From: Akkermansiaceae bacterium
Lineage (GTDB): Bacteria; Verrucomicrobiota; Verrucomicrobiia; Verrucomicrobiales; Akkermansiaceae
Length of the DNA: 64,000 nt
NCBI GenBank assembly: GCA_024233115.1
Contig: JACKQB010000003.1
Coordinates: forward strand, 372,001-436,000
Direction of reading: 5' to 3'
Both the position numbers and the translations under genes were made by a program. The notes below the pieces were generated by a model, which was not told the origin of the DNA, did not search any database, and was given only the letters and a program-made list of their open reading frames with translations. Shown here piece after piece: positions 56,301 to 63,397 of the stretch (position 1 is its first letter; every line of letters starts with the position of its first letter).

Positions 56301-56503
56301 CCGCGCTCGACATCCTCAGGCGTGCCGCCGCGTATCGGCACACGCACCGTCACCGACTCTGCCGCAAAAGCCGGGAAACCTTCCTTGCGAATGTTTAATG
56401 CCGTGAATACCCCTGCTGCCAAAATGGTAAGCATCAGGATGTTCGCCACCACGGGATTGGTCGCAAACCAGGTGATGAAAGGATGTTTTTGAAGTGGGTT
56501 CAT
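53360..56503 (-). CDS. RND-family efflux permease (AcrB type)
   Basis: 1047 residues. Twelve predicted membrane helices and two large periplasmic loops, as in AcrB/MexB. The N-terminus reads PFITWFATNPVVANILMLTI; the proton-relay Asp pair is in GVVVDDAIVIGESIY of helix 4; helix 10-11 text GILALSGVVVNDSLVLVC and a Gly-rich ILLTSLTTFLGLAPIL close the core. It exports drugs, metabolites or solvents with the adaptor and channel upstream on the minus strand. A 181-bp structured intergenic segment separates it from the adaptor gene. Confidence 0.93.
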   Translation of the reverse strand: MNPLQKHPFITWFATNPVVANILMLTILAAGVFTALNIRKEGFPAFAAESVTVRVPIRGGTPEDVERGVAIKIEEAIQDVDGIDHVRSVSQDNIATITIDAKEGYPINKLLDDVKIRVDAIPSFPEQAEKPVITENKRTNNVLWVELYGDVPEAVRKEAARKFRDALLREDSISKVETFGARDYEISIEPSEEKLRLYQLTFDEVASAVSNNSLDLGGGVIRSKRGDISLRSRDQAYRKADFENIPVRTNPDGTRIFVKDVAEVRDAFVDQSFLNRFRGQPTTSLKITTDGNDDIINAVSEARKVVEEYEGLPEGVQLASWLDGSVDIRDRLSLLGRNGAIGVLLVLGSLMLFLNLRLAFWVALGIPISLSGALALFPIPGLDLSVNVISAFGFLIVLGVVVDDAIVIGESIYSEKENDDHAEEGDGPVITTVRGVSKVVTPATFGVITTIAAFLPLTQVSGRMGNVFGQIATAVVLCLIFSLIESKLILPSHLAHLNVHKKPRNPVTRSWARFQKAVSNGLNWLIDKTYRPTVRFVIEWRYATVGVFVAIFIVVIGLFPAGKLRFVTFPNIYRDNAAVLLELEQGQSVEYLHANAERIAAAAYELGAKYQEKYGHNPFVEIQVSCDTNTKAAIATELTRSTTREFLSTDQIIKDWRKAIGPIAGARSLQVAARAGPPGGDLKVNLESENLEELKAAAEEMKQELATYSGVYDILDTFDSGKPEILYSITPEAQAGGLTKRDLALNVRDAFYGREAQRVQRGRDEVRVMVRYPIEQRDSLDTLRNMRVRKQDGTIIPFGVVAETRYSESLASIERYDSKRVVGVEASVDKATTSPGDVTSRLDEEFFPKLLAKHPGISISQSGDIEQRQKSMSSLKKGFVFSIVFIYILIAIPLKSYAKPLIIMAVIPFGIIGALLGHFAMGMPVSILSVFGILALSGVVVNDSLVLVCHVDSLREQGMTLIDAARRAGADRFRAILLTSLTTFLGLAPILLETEVQAQFLKPMAASLAFGILFATVITLVLLPALMVIGKELKDKLRDVYDIPHVD

Positions 56504-56509
56504 TGCTGT

Positions 56510-56681
56510 GGAGTGCGGTGGCTTGACACCGCTTTGCGGTTGGATGGAGCTTGCTCCATGCGGTGGCGGGGCATCGTGTTGGGAATTCCTTGTGCTGGGT
56601 GTGAAGAAGAAGTGCGGCTATCGCCGGAGCAAGAACCGTCGAGCCGGTTCTGGAGGAAGCGGAGGCAAGCCTCAGCACTCC
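56510..56681. repeat. 172-bp inverted-repeat intergenic element, MITE/REP-like
   Basis: The ends (56510-56539 and 56652-56681) are inverted repeats: GGAGTGC is perfect, and 20 of the first 24 positions match. Inside, ATGGAGC/GCTCCAT (56544-56559) and AGAACCG/CGGTTCT (56632-56651) form further hairpins. It lies between the RND permease and adaptor genes of one operon. Confidence 0.65.
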
Positions 56682-56684
56682 CAA

Positions 56685-57863
56685 TCAGTCATCCTTGCTA
56701 ACAGGTTTTACTTTTTCTCCTTGTTTGAAATTGGTGAGTGGTCGGGTGACAATACGGAGCGGGAGCGAGATGGCATGTTCAGCCAGGTCGTCGACCGAAA
56801 GCTGAAGGTAGACGTTGGCATTATAGCTGTGGACCCGCGTGGCTGAAATCCGGCAGAGTTGGTCGGCCTTGTCGAGCACCCAGACGTAGCTGTCATTGAC
56901 CAGGGCTGACTCTGGAGCCTTGTAGGCACCCGGTATGGTTTTCGCAGGGATGGATGCGTTGACAAAAGTCCCCACCACCAATGGCTCCGGCTCGGCCACA
57001 TAGGGGCTATCCACTTCCGCAATCACATAAGCCACCTGGTTTTTCGCATCAACCGCCGGTTCCGTGCGTGTTAGCCGCCCGTTCCATTGGACCCCCTCCC
57101 TGGTTGCGCTGGTCAAGGTGACCTGAATGGCATGGCTTGAATCCTGGGCACCCAAACCTGGCAAGTTTACCCGAGCGACCTGATCCGCCGTGAGCGGCAG
57201 CCTGATCTCGACGCGTTCGGTCGCGACAAGTTTGCCGAGCGACTGCTGCGGTCCGGCATAGTTACCAAGGGAAGCCGTGCGGGTCAGGACCACTGCATCA
57301 TAGGGCGCACGGATGATGGTGCGCTGCACGTCGACCTCCGCTTTTTTGACCGCGGCCTCCGTCGATTGGATACTCGCCTTGGCGGCAGCGAGTTGAGGTT
57401 TGCGCAACACAAAATCGGAGGCCGTTGCCAGGTCCCGGCCGGATGCAATCCAGTCCTCGGCAGCTTGTTTTGCCTTGATCTCCTCCTCCGCCAATGTGCG
57501 TTTGGCAGTGGATAAGTTAGATGTCTCGCGTGCCAGGGCCGCCACGTAATCGGCATCGTCGATCCGCGCTAACACCGTTCCCTTTTTCACCAGATGACCA
57601 ACGTGGAATTCTTTGGCGACATCGACGATTTGCCCCCCGACTTGAGGTGTCAGCGTAGTTTCAAAATAACTCTGCACCGTACCGTAGGTGATCACCGGTG
57701 GCTGGTGGTCCTGTTTGTTCACGCTGATGACCTCCGCCTGGGGAACCACGAGGGGGGGCGTCCCGGCCGGCATCCCTTTTTTGTTTTTGATCATGATGCT
57801 GACGCCAAAACCGGCCAGGGCGATAAAGACAAACGGAATGATGATTTTGAGTGCGAGTTTCAT
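56685..57863 (-). CDS. RND efflux periplasmic adaptor (membrane fusion protein)
   Basis: 392 residues. The N-terminal membrane/signal helix (KIIIPFVFIALAGFGVSIMI), then a barrel-sandwich hybrid split by a coiled coil: VTPQ...VDVAKEFHVGHLVKKGTVLARIDD and, after the hairpin, IIRAPYDAVVLTRTASLGNYAG. The coil (about 120-180) is rich in Ala/Glu/Lys and joins to the outer-membrane channel. It bridges the permease and the outer-membrane factor. Order MFP after OMF, 12 bp between them, indicates one operon. Confidence 0.9.
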   Translation of the reverse strand: MKLALKIIIPFVFIALAGFGVSIMIKNKKGMPAGTPPLVVPQAEVISVNKQDHQPPVITYGTVQSYFETTLTPQVGGQIVDVAKEFHVGHLVKKGTVLARIDDADYVAALARETSNLSTAKRTLAEEEIKAKQAAEDWIASGRDLATASDFVLRKPQLAAAKASIQSTEAAVKKAEVDVQRTIIRAPYDAVVLTRTASLGNYAGPQQSLGKLVATERVEIRLPLTADQVARVNLPGLGAQDSSHAIQVTLTSATREGVQWNGRLTRTEPAVDAKNQVAYVIAEVDSPYVAEPEPLVVGTFVNASIPAKTIPGAYKAPESALVNDSYVWVLDKADQLCRISATRVHSYNANVYLQLSVDDLAEHAISLPLRIVTRPLTNFKQGEKVKPVSKDD

Positions 57864-57875
57864 TGAAAATAGTTG

Positions 57876-59246
57876 TTAGAGCCCCTTACCCAGGGCTAAT
57901 GCCAGGGTGACACGGTTCTTGTAACGCAGGGCCTGGGTATTGATGAGCGATTCCTCGGTGCTGAACGAACGACGCTGGCTCTCGAGGAGGGTGAGGATTT
58001 CCACCAGCCCCGTTTCGTAGTTCCTCTGGATACGGGCTTCCGCACTACGGGCCGCAGCCAGGGCCTTGCGGGTGGACAGTTCCTGGCTGAGAAGATAACG
58101 CTCCGAGCCAAGGGCGTTCTCCACTTCCCTGAAGGCATTGAGAACCGTCGATTGATAGTTCGCCAGCGCTTGTTTGGCACGGGCATTGGCGGCCCCGAGT
58201 TCAGCCCGACGGCTACCACCATCGATCAGCGGTGCCGTGAGATTGCCAGCGATCGACCAGACATTAAAATTGGCATCAGCCAGGCTTTTCAAAGTCGACG
58301 ATTGATTGCCACCACTCGCCGTGAGCGAGAACCTGGGATAGAGATCCCGATGCGCGACGGTGACCCGGGAGTCGGCGGCACGGATACGCTGGTAGGCGGC
58401 ATCAATATCGGGCCGGTTCATCAGCAAGGTCGATGGGATACCGGCCCGCACACCGCGCTGAAGCGAGGGCCATGCACTGGCTGATGACCTGGCATCGGGG
58501 TAGGCTCCTGTCAGCACGGCGAGTCTGCGTGCAGCTTGATCACGAGCATCCTTGCGCTGGGCCAGCTGGGCGCGGGTGTTCTCGACATCCGTGCGCGCGA
58601 GATCAAGGTCGCCCAGGTTTCCTGTCCCTGCCTCGAAACGTCGGTTCACAAGTTGGTAGGATTTTTGAAAACTGGCCAGGCGTCTTTGCGAAAGACCTAA
58701 CAACCTATCAGCGGCTACCAGGTCAAAGTATGCCTGGATCGTCTGCGCGGCAATCGACTGCCGGGCTGATGCGTAATCAGCGAGTGCCGCATTACGATCA
58801 CTCGCCGAGGCACTGACACCGGCCCGGATACGGCCCCATACATCGATTTCCCATTGGGTATCGAGCGATGCAGAGTATCGGCTACTCACCGATGACGCGG
58901 TTCCCACCAGACTTTTGGACCGGGCCGCAGCACTGCCCGCACTCAAGGATGGAAGCAGTGGCGCGTAGGCTTTTCTAATGTTGAAACCGGCTTCTTCGAG
59001 GCGTGCCGCGCTCGCCTTGAGATCCGGGTTATGGGTCAGCGCCCTGGTCACGTAGGCACGCATTGCGGCATCGGGAAACAGATCTAACAACCCGGATTTC
59101 ACTTCGGGAACCGGAGGCGCTGTGGCGTCATAGCGCTTGGGGATACTGAGGTCTGCATTCCTGTTTTGCGACACAGTATCCGGACTCGGCACACAACTTG
59201 CAACGAGGAGGCCAAGGGATATGATTTCAATCAAGCGGATCTTCAT
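57876..59246 (-). CDS. RND efflux outer-membrane lipoprotein (NodT/TolC family)
   Basis: About 456 residues from the ATG at 59246; a signal sequence ends LLVASC, a good lipobox for acylation. Two related halves with long helices: ALTHNPDLKASAARLEEAGFNIRKA and later LNAFREVENALGSERYLLSQELS. The text STLLMNRPDIDAAYQRIRAADSRV is a NodT-family hallmark. It forms the trimeric exit channel of the RND pump. It follows tetR by 7 bp and precedes the adaptor by 12 bp. Confidence 0.92.
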   Translation of the reverse strand: MKIRLIEIISLGLLVASCVPSPDTVSQNRNADLSIPKRYDATAPPVPEVKSGLLDLFPDAAMRAYVTRALTHNPDLKASAARLEEAGFNIRKAYAPLLPSLSAGSAAARSKSLVGTASSVSSRYSASLDTQWEIDVWGRIRAGVSASASDRNAALADYASARQSIAAQTIQAYFDLVAADRLLGLSQRRLASFQKSYQLVNRRFEAGTGNLGDLDLARTDVENTRAQLAQRKDARDQAARRLAVLTGAYPDARSSASAWPSLQRGVRAGIPSTLLMNRPDIDAAYQRIRAADSRVTVAHRDLYPRFSLTASGGNQSSTLKSLADANFNVWSIAGNLTAPLIDGGSRRAELGAANARAKQALANYQSTVLNAFREVENALGSERYLLSQELSTRKALAAARSAEARIQRNYETGLVEILTLLESQRRSFSTEESLINTQALRYKNRVTLALALGKGL

Positions 59247-59253
59247 AAGGAGG

Positions 59254-59907
59254 TCAGGTGGCGGTTTGTTCAAGATGGCGTGCCATCGACTTGATGGTTG
59301 TGAGTACCACACTCACCTGGACTTCGATAAGCTCGTTGATGGCATCCTCGGTCGGTTCATGCGCAAATAGCCCCTTGAGTCCCCTGGGGCTTTTGGAAAT
59401 AATGGTGGCCAGGGCAAAAAAATTCAACTTGGCCAACTCCACAAGGGGTGCAAACCCGGTATCCAGAAGCTCTGCCAACACAGCTTCAAGATAATCATGC
59501 TCCATCGACCTGACCTCATTGAGTATCAACTCGATGGGCGATCCGGGAACGTGGATCGTTTTGCTCATGATCCGGTTAAAATCCCCCGCCTCTCCCGGGT
59601 CGAAGGATCTCCTCAGAATACCACGGGCGATGGTTTTGATTTTCTCTTCTGCACTCGCCGTGTCCGGCAAGTCCCCCTTCGTGGGATGCGCAGCATTGGC
59701 CAGCCTGTGTGCCTTGCGCAGCGCATGCACAAAAAGGTTCTCCTTGGAGCCAAAATGATAATTGACCGCTGCAATATTCGCATCAGCCCCCTTGACGATA
59801 TCCGCGACTTTACCATGGCGGTAACCATGCTCAGCAAACACCGAAATGGCGCTGTTGATGAGCTTGTCTTTTACCGTGTCCGTCATGCCTGCCGGAACAT
59901 GGGACAT
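59254..59907 (-). CDS. TetR-family repressor, CerR-type C-terminus, of the efflux operon
   Basis: 217 residues (ATG 59907; ATG 59886 is an alternative). The TetR helix-turn-helix is HGYRHGKVADIVKGADANIAAVNYHFGSKENLF. The C-terminal domain holds a ligand pocket and dimer interface; segments such as ELILNEVRSMEHDYLEAVL are in the style of CerR. It is the first gene of the tetR-OMF-MFP-RND operon, and a palindrome upstream is a likely operator, so autoregulation is expected. Inducer unknown. Confidence 0.9.
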   Translation of the reverse strand: MSHVPAGMTDTVKDKLINSAISVFAEHGYRHGKVADIVKGADANIAAVNYHFGSKENLFVHALRKAHRLANAAHPTKGDLPDTASAEEKIKTIARGILRRSFDPGEAGDFNRIMSKTIHVPGSPIELILNEVRSMEHDYLEAVLAELLDTGFAPLVELAKLNFFALATIISKSPRGLKGLFAHEPTEDAINELIEVQVSVVLTTIKSMARHLEQTAT

Positions 59908-59931
59908 TTCCGGTGGATTTCAAATAGTTTT

Positions 59932-59949
59932 TTCAAATGCTTATTTGAA
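59932..59949. promoter_or_regulatory. Palindrome upstream of the tetR efflux operon
   Basis: TTCAAAT (59932-59938) and ATTTGAA (59943-59949) form a perfect 7-bp inverted repeat with a 4-bp spacer, 25 bp before the tetR start. A third TTCAAAT half-site lies at about 59919. It is a plausible operator. Confidence 0.5.
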
Positions 59950-60011
59950 TTTGTGTCATCCAGCTGCTGGAGGATTAACATGCGTAATGACCGAGGTCAC
60001 CTCATCCCATC

Positions 60012-60824
60012 CTATGCAAGGGCAACAATCGTGATTTTGTGCCCGTCGCACATGGCTTTCACCTCTTTGCTGCCAAGCATGAGGGTTTTTCCTGCCTCGA
60101 TGGCGATGACACTGATTCCGGATTGGGCGCAGTTTTTTACGGTGTCCGGGCCGATGACCGGCACGTCAAAGCGGAAATCCTGGTTCGGTTTGGAAACCTT
60201 CGCCAGGGTGACGTCTTTGCCTTTTCCTAACTCCCCACCCCGGCGGATGCAGGCGTTGGTACCCTCGAAGGCCTCGACGGCGAGCACGGTGCCATTTCTA
60301 ACAACCACTGTCTGGCCGATGTCGAGTCGGGAGGTTTCCTTGGCGATGTTAAAGCCGTATTGCGCATCTTCGATCGCAGCTTTTTTGAGTTCAGGGCCGC
60401 ATACGCGACCTGCGGCTGGCATGATGTCCTCCAGGAAAGTGGTGGCAGGCAAAAGCGTGATACCGTCTTTGTCGAGTTCCTCGGCGATAGCACCAAAGAT
60501 GGACTCGGCGTTTTTTTGTTTCAGACGGGCTAATAGCATCGCCGTGCGGATATCGGGCCGGAGGTCGAAAAGGTTGCGTGGTGCGATCTGACCGACCATC
60601 ACCGCCTCCGTAGCGCCCTCCTTGGCGAGAAACTTGATCATTTTCCCCAGCTGGCCAACACGGAACCAGGCGCTGGCATCGGCTTGATCGGCCAGTTCTT
60701 GTCGGGTCTCCCCTTTAAAAGCAGCCATCACCAGGCGAGCATCGGGTGCCTTGGCACGGGCAGCCGACATGAACTCCTCGGGATAAATCCCGGAGCCTGC
60801 GATGATACCGATGGTGCGGGGCAT
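60012..60824 (-). CDS. lpxI: UDP-2,3-diacylglucosamine diphosphatase LpxI
   Basis: 270 residues. LpxI makes lipid X from UDP-2,3-diacyl-GlcN in lipid A synthesis and replaces LpxH in many bacteria. Text matching the DUF1009/LpxI family: IGIIAGSGIYPEEF, VMVGQIAPRNLFDLRPD, LPATTFLEDIMP, GQTVVVRNGTVLAVEAFEGT and VPVIGPDTVKNCAQSGISVIAIEAG. Length is typical. It lies downstream of trpB on the same strand (59 bp gap), with a short repeat between them. Confidence 0.92.
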   Translation of the reverse strand: MPRTIGIIAGSGIYPEEFMSAARAKAPDARLVMAAFKGETRQELADQADASAWFRVGQLGKMIKFLAKEGATEAVMVGQIAPRNLFDLRPDIRTAMLLARLKQKNAESIFGAIAEELDKDGITLLPATTFLEDIMPAAGRVCGPELKKAAIEDAQYGFNIAKETSRLDIGQTVVVRNGTVLAVEAFEGTNACIRRGGELGKGKDVTLAKVSKPNQDFRFDVPVIGPDTVKNCAQSGISVIAIEAGKTLMLGSKEVKAMCDGHKITIVALA

Positions 60825-60828
60825 GAGT

Positions 60829-60859
60829 AAGTATTCAGTTTGAAGTATTCAGTGTTCAG
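60829..60859. repeat. Short direct repeat (AAGTATTCAGT) between lpxI and trpB
   Basis: AAGTATTCAGT occurs at 60829-60839 and 60843-60853, followed by GTTCAG. AT-rich, in an otherwise featureless gap. Confidence 0.7.
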
Positions 60860-60883
60860 ACCAGCGAACAATCATCCGCTCCT

Positions 60884-62110
60884 TCATTCCTCCAATGATT
60901 CATTCAAAAGGTATTTCGCGGCTTGCTCGACGTCCTTGTCGCCGCGACCGGAAAGGTTGGCGATGATCACGGTGTCCTTCGGCAGCCCCGGGGCGATTTT
61001 GGATACGTAGGCCATGGCGTGGGAGGACTCGAGTGCTGGCAGGATGCCCTCGGTCTCGGCAAGTTCCTTGAAGGCCGCAAGCGCCTCGTCGTCGGTGGCG
61101 TAGGTGTATTCGGCGCGACCGATGTCCTTGAGATACGCGTGCTCCGGTCCCACCGCCGCATAGTCCAGCCCCGCACTCACCGAGTGGGTGAGCTCGATCT
61201 GGCCGTCGTCGTTGGCGAGCAGCCAGGTCTTGGAGCCTTGCAGGACGCCGAGTTTTCCACCCTGGAAACGGGCGGCGTGGCGCTCGGGGATGATGCCCTC
61301 GCCTCCGGCCTCCACACCCATCATACGCACGTCCGCATCACTGAGGAAGGGGTGGAACAGGCCGATGGCATTGGAGCCGCCGCCGACGCAGGCCACCAAC
61401 AGATCTGGTAAACGCCCCTCCTGTTCGAGAATCTGCTCGCGCGCCTCAAGGCCGATGACGCGGTGGAAATCGCGCACCATCATCGGAAACGGATGCGAGC
61501 CGAGGGCAGAGCCGAGGATGTAGTGGGTGTGCTCAACGGAGGAAACCCAGTCGCGCAGGGCTTCGTTGACGGCTTCCTTGAGGGTCGCCTGCCCCGCTGT
61601 GACCGGCACGACTTTGGCCCCCAGCAGATTCATCCGCGCCACGTTGAGCGCCTGGCGCTCCATATCGACCGCCCCCATGTAAACAACGCACTCCATACCG
61701 AAGCGCGCGCAGACGGTGGCGGTGGCGACCCCGTGCTGGCCGGCGCCGGTTTCCGCGATGATGCGTTTTTTGCCGAGTCGTTTGGCGAGCAGGATCTGGC
61801 CGATGGCGTTGTTGATCTTATGGGCGCCGGTGTGCAGCAGATCCTCGCGCTTGAGGTAGATTTTGGCACCGCCGAGTTTTTCCGTCCACCGCTCGGCGTA
61901 GTAGAGGGGGGTAGGCCGGCCACAGTACTGCCTGAGCAGGTAATCCAGCTCCTTTTGAAACTCCGGGTCGGCCTTGGCTTTCTCATACTCCGCCGCAAGC
62001 ACCTGCATCGGGTCCATCAGGGTCTCCGGCACAAACATGCCGCCATAGGTGCCGAAGTGCCCGTGCGAGTCGGGAAGTTGTTGTCTAGTATCAGTCGTTG
62101 CCACGCGCAT
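60884..62110 (-). CDS. trpB: Tryptophan synthase beta chain
   Basis: 408 residues. TrpB condenses indole and serine using PLP. The PLP lysine is in KREDLLHTGAHKINNAIGQ; the substrate-channel and PLP-phosphate text AETGAGQHGVATA and ACVGGGSNAIGLFHPFL are present, with an ending SGRGDKD that is typical. Length is normal. trpA is not adjacent. The gene is read on the minus strand with lpxI downstream. Confidence 0.97.
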   Translation of the reverse strand: MRVATTDTRQQLPDSHGHFGTYGGMFVPETLMDPMQVLAAEYEKAKADPEFQKELDYLLRQYCGRPTPLYYAERWTEKLGGAKIYLKREDLLHTGAHKINNAIGQILLAKRLGKKRIIAETGAGQHGVATATVCARFGMECVVYMGAVDMERQALNVARMNLLGAKVVPVTAGQATLKEAVNEALRDWVSSVEHTHYILGSALGSHPFPMMVRDFHRVIGLEAREQILEQEGRLPDLLVACVGGGSNAIGLFHPFLSDADVRMMGVEAGGEGIIPERHAARFQGGKLGVLQGSKTWLLANDDGQIELTHSVSAGLDYAAVGPEHAYLKDIGRAEYTYATDDEALAAFKELAETEGILPALESSHAMAYVSKIAPGLPKDTVIIANLSGRGDKDVEQAAKYLLNESLEE

Positions 62111-62189
62111 GCCTTAATCCATGGCGAGAAAAGGTGCAAGTGCTGTCTTAGGCTTAAAGATGAGATAGCGTTCGTATCGGGTGGAGCCG

Positions 62190-62370
62190 CTTTCGGACTG
62201 CGGCGAGGTATCGCCGCTTTTGCTACGGATTGCATGGCTCCCATACAGATAGCACTCAACGGCGCCAAAAACTTACGCAGATTCACTTATCTGATCGAAT
62301 ATCCGCTTTGTGCGTGCATCTTAACATCAAGGGTCATTCAAAAGCGGCGATACCTCGCCGCAGTCCAAAG
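62190..62370. repeat. 181-bp element bounded by inverted REP-like hairpins
   Basis: Arms at 62190-62221 and 62340-62370 are inverted copies: they differ by one base, a deletion. Each arm contains its own GCGGCGA/TCGCCGC hairpin with a 4-nt loop. About 118 bp without coding character separate them. It lies between trpB and the squalene/phytoene synthase gene. Confidence 0.75.
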
Positions 62371-62379
62371 TAACTTACA

Positions 62380-63345
62380 TTACACAAAAAAAGACTTCCA
62401 AACGCAGCGGTAAACTTCGCGACGCGGGATCTTGACCCGCTGCTCCAACTGCTGCCAGTCCGCTGCATCGAGCCAGTCAAGGGTGCGCCCGCCGATGAGT
62501 CCGGGCAGCGCGGTGGCGGCACGGGTGCGGCGGTGCAGCAGCGAGCATGCGTAATCGTGGCCTTCCTCCAGATACCCCCGGGCACGGGCGCGCCAGCGGG
62601 CGGATTGCGCCATCAGGGCATCCCGGTTGGCCGGCTCGACGCCGGGTAGGTAACAGCGGCCGTTTTCCAGATCCCCCGGCAGGTCGCGCAGGATGTTGAT
62701 GAGCTGCAGGCCCTTGCCGTAGTTTGCACCCCAACGGTGCAGTCGGGCCGATTCGATACGGGAGAATTTCCCCAACGAAATCTCACCGACGTCGGTCCAG
62801 AACTCACCGACGCAACCGGCGACCAAGTAGCAGTATTCCTCCAGCTCCGCATCGAGAGTGAATCGGAACCCTTGCTGAAGTTCAAAGCGATCAATGTCGA
62901 GTCGCTGGCCGTGTACAATATGGCCTATGACTTTTAAAATGGCAGAGTGTTGACCTTGACCGATCGATTGGGAATCCGGCGCCCCGTAGTGGGTTTCACT
63001 TTTCACCTCAGATGCATGCAACAAGGAATCAAGCCATGTGAATACGCCGTCCATGTTTTCCAACAACACTTTTTCTCCCGGGTGTTGTTGCAGATGGATG
63101 ACTTCCCGGCGGAGGCGCTGTAACCAATCGGTTCGCCCCTCCCCTTTGAGCACCTCTTCAAAACCGGCTAACATCGCTGAGCGGAGTGAGGCGTCAAGCC
63201 CCTGGCTATCGGCCAGCGTGTCACTGGCCCTGGCTAACAAATACCCCAGACTGATGGGCTCGCGCATCGCCATGGGCAGCACCCGCATACTGAGGTAGAA
63301 TGACCTCGATACGTCTTTGAGTATTTGCTTTCCGAGTGGGTTCAC
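62380..63345 (-). CDS. Squalene/phytoene synthase family prenyl condensing enzyme
   Basis: About 321 residues from GTG 63345; the frame runs to 63453 but there it overlaps ispE. The head-to-head prenyl synthase motifs are LARASDTLAD (first Asp-rich motif) and GLQLINILRDLPGDLENGRCYLP (second DxxxD), plus SRSFYLSMRVLP at the N-terminus. It couples two FPP or GGPP to make squalene or phytoene-like products for hopanoids or carotenoids. Which product cannot be told from sequence alone. ispE lies just upstream on the same strand. Confidence 0.85.
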   Translation of the reverse strand: MNPLGKQILKDVSRSFYLSMRVLPMAMREPISLGYLLARASDTLADSQGLDASLRSAMLAGFEEVLKGEGRTDWLQRLRREVIHLQQHPGEKVLLENMDGVFTWLDSLLHASEVKSETHYGAPDSQSIGQGQHSAILKVIGHIVHGQRLDIDRFELQQGFRFTLDAELEEYCYLVAGCVGEFWTDVGEISLGKFSRIESARLHRWGANYGKGLQLINILRDLPGDLENGRCYLPGVEPANRDALMAQSARWRARARGYLEEGHDYACSLLHRRTRAATALPGLIGGRTLDWLDAADWQQLEQRVKIPRREVYRCVWKSFFV

Positions 63346-63351
63346 TTTTTT

Positions 63352-63382
63352 GGACAGGATCAACAGAATTGACAGGATTTTT
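63352..63382. repeat. Short ACAGGAT-type repeat between ispE and the prenyl synthase gene
   Basis: ACAGGAT, ACAGAAT and ACAGGAT units occur at about 10-bp intervals, ending in a T-run, in the 52-bp gap. Confidence 0.65.
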
Positions 63383-63397
63383 GCCAGACAGGTGCGT

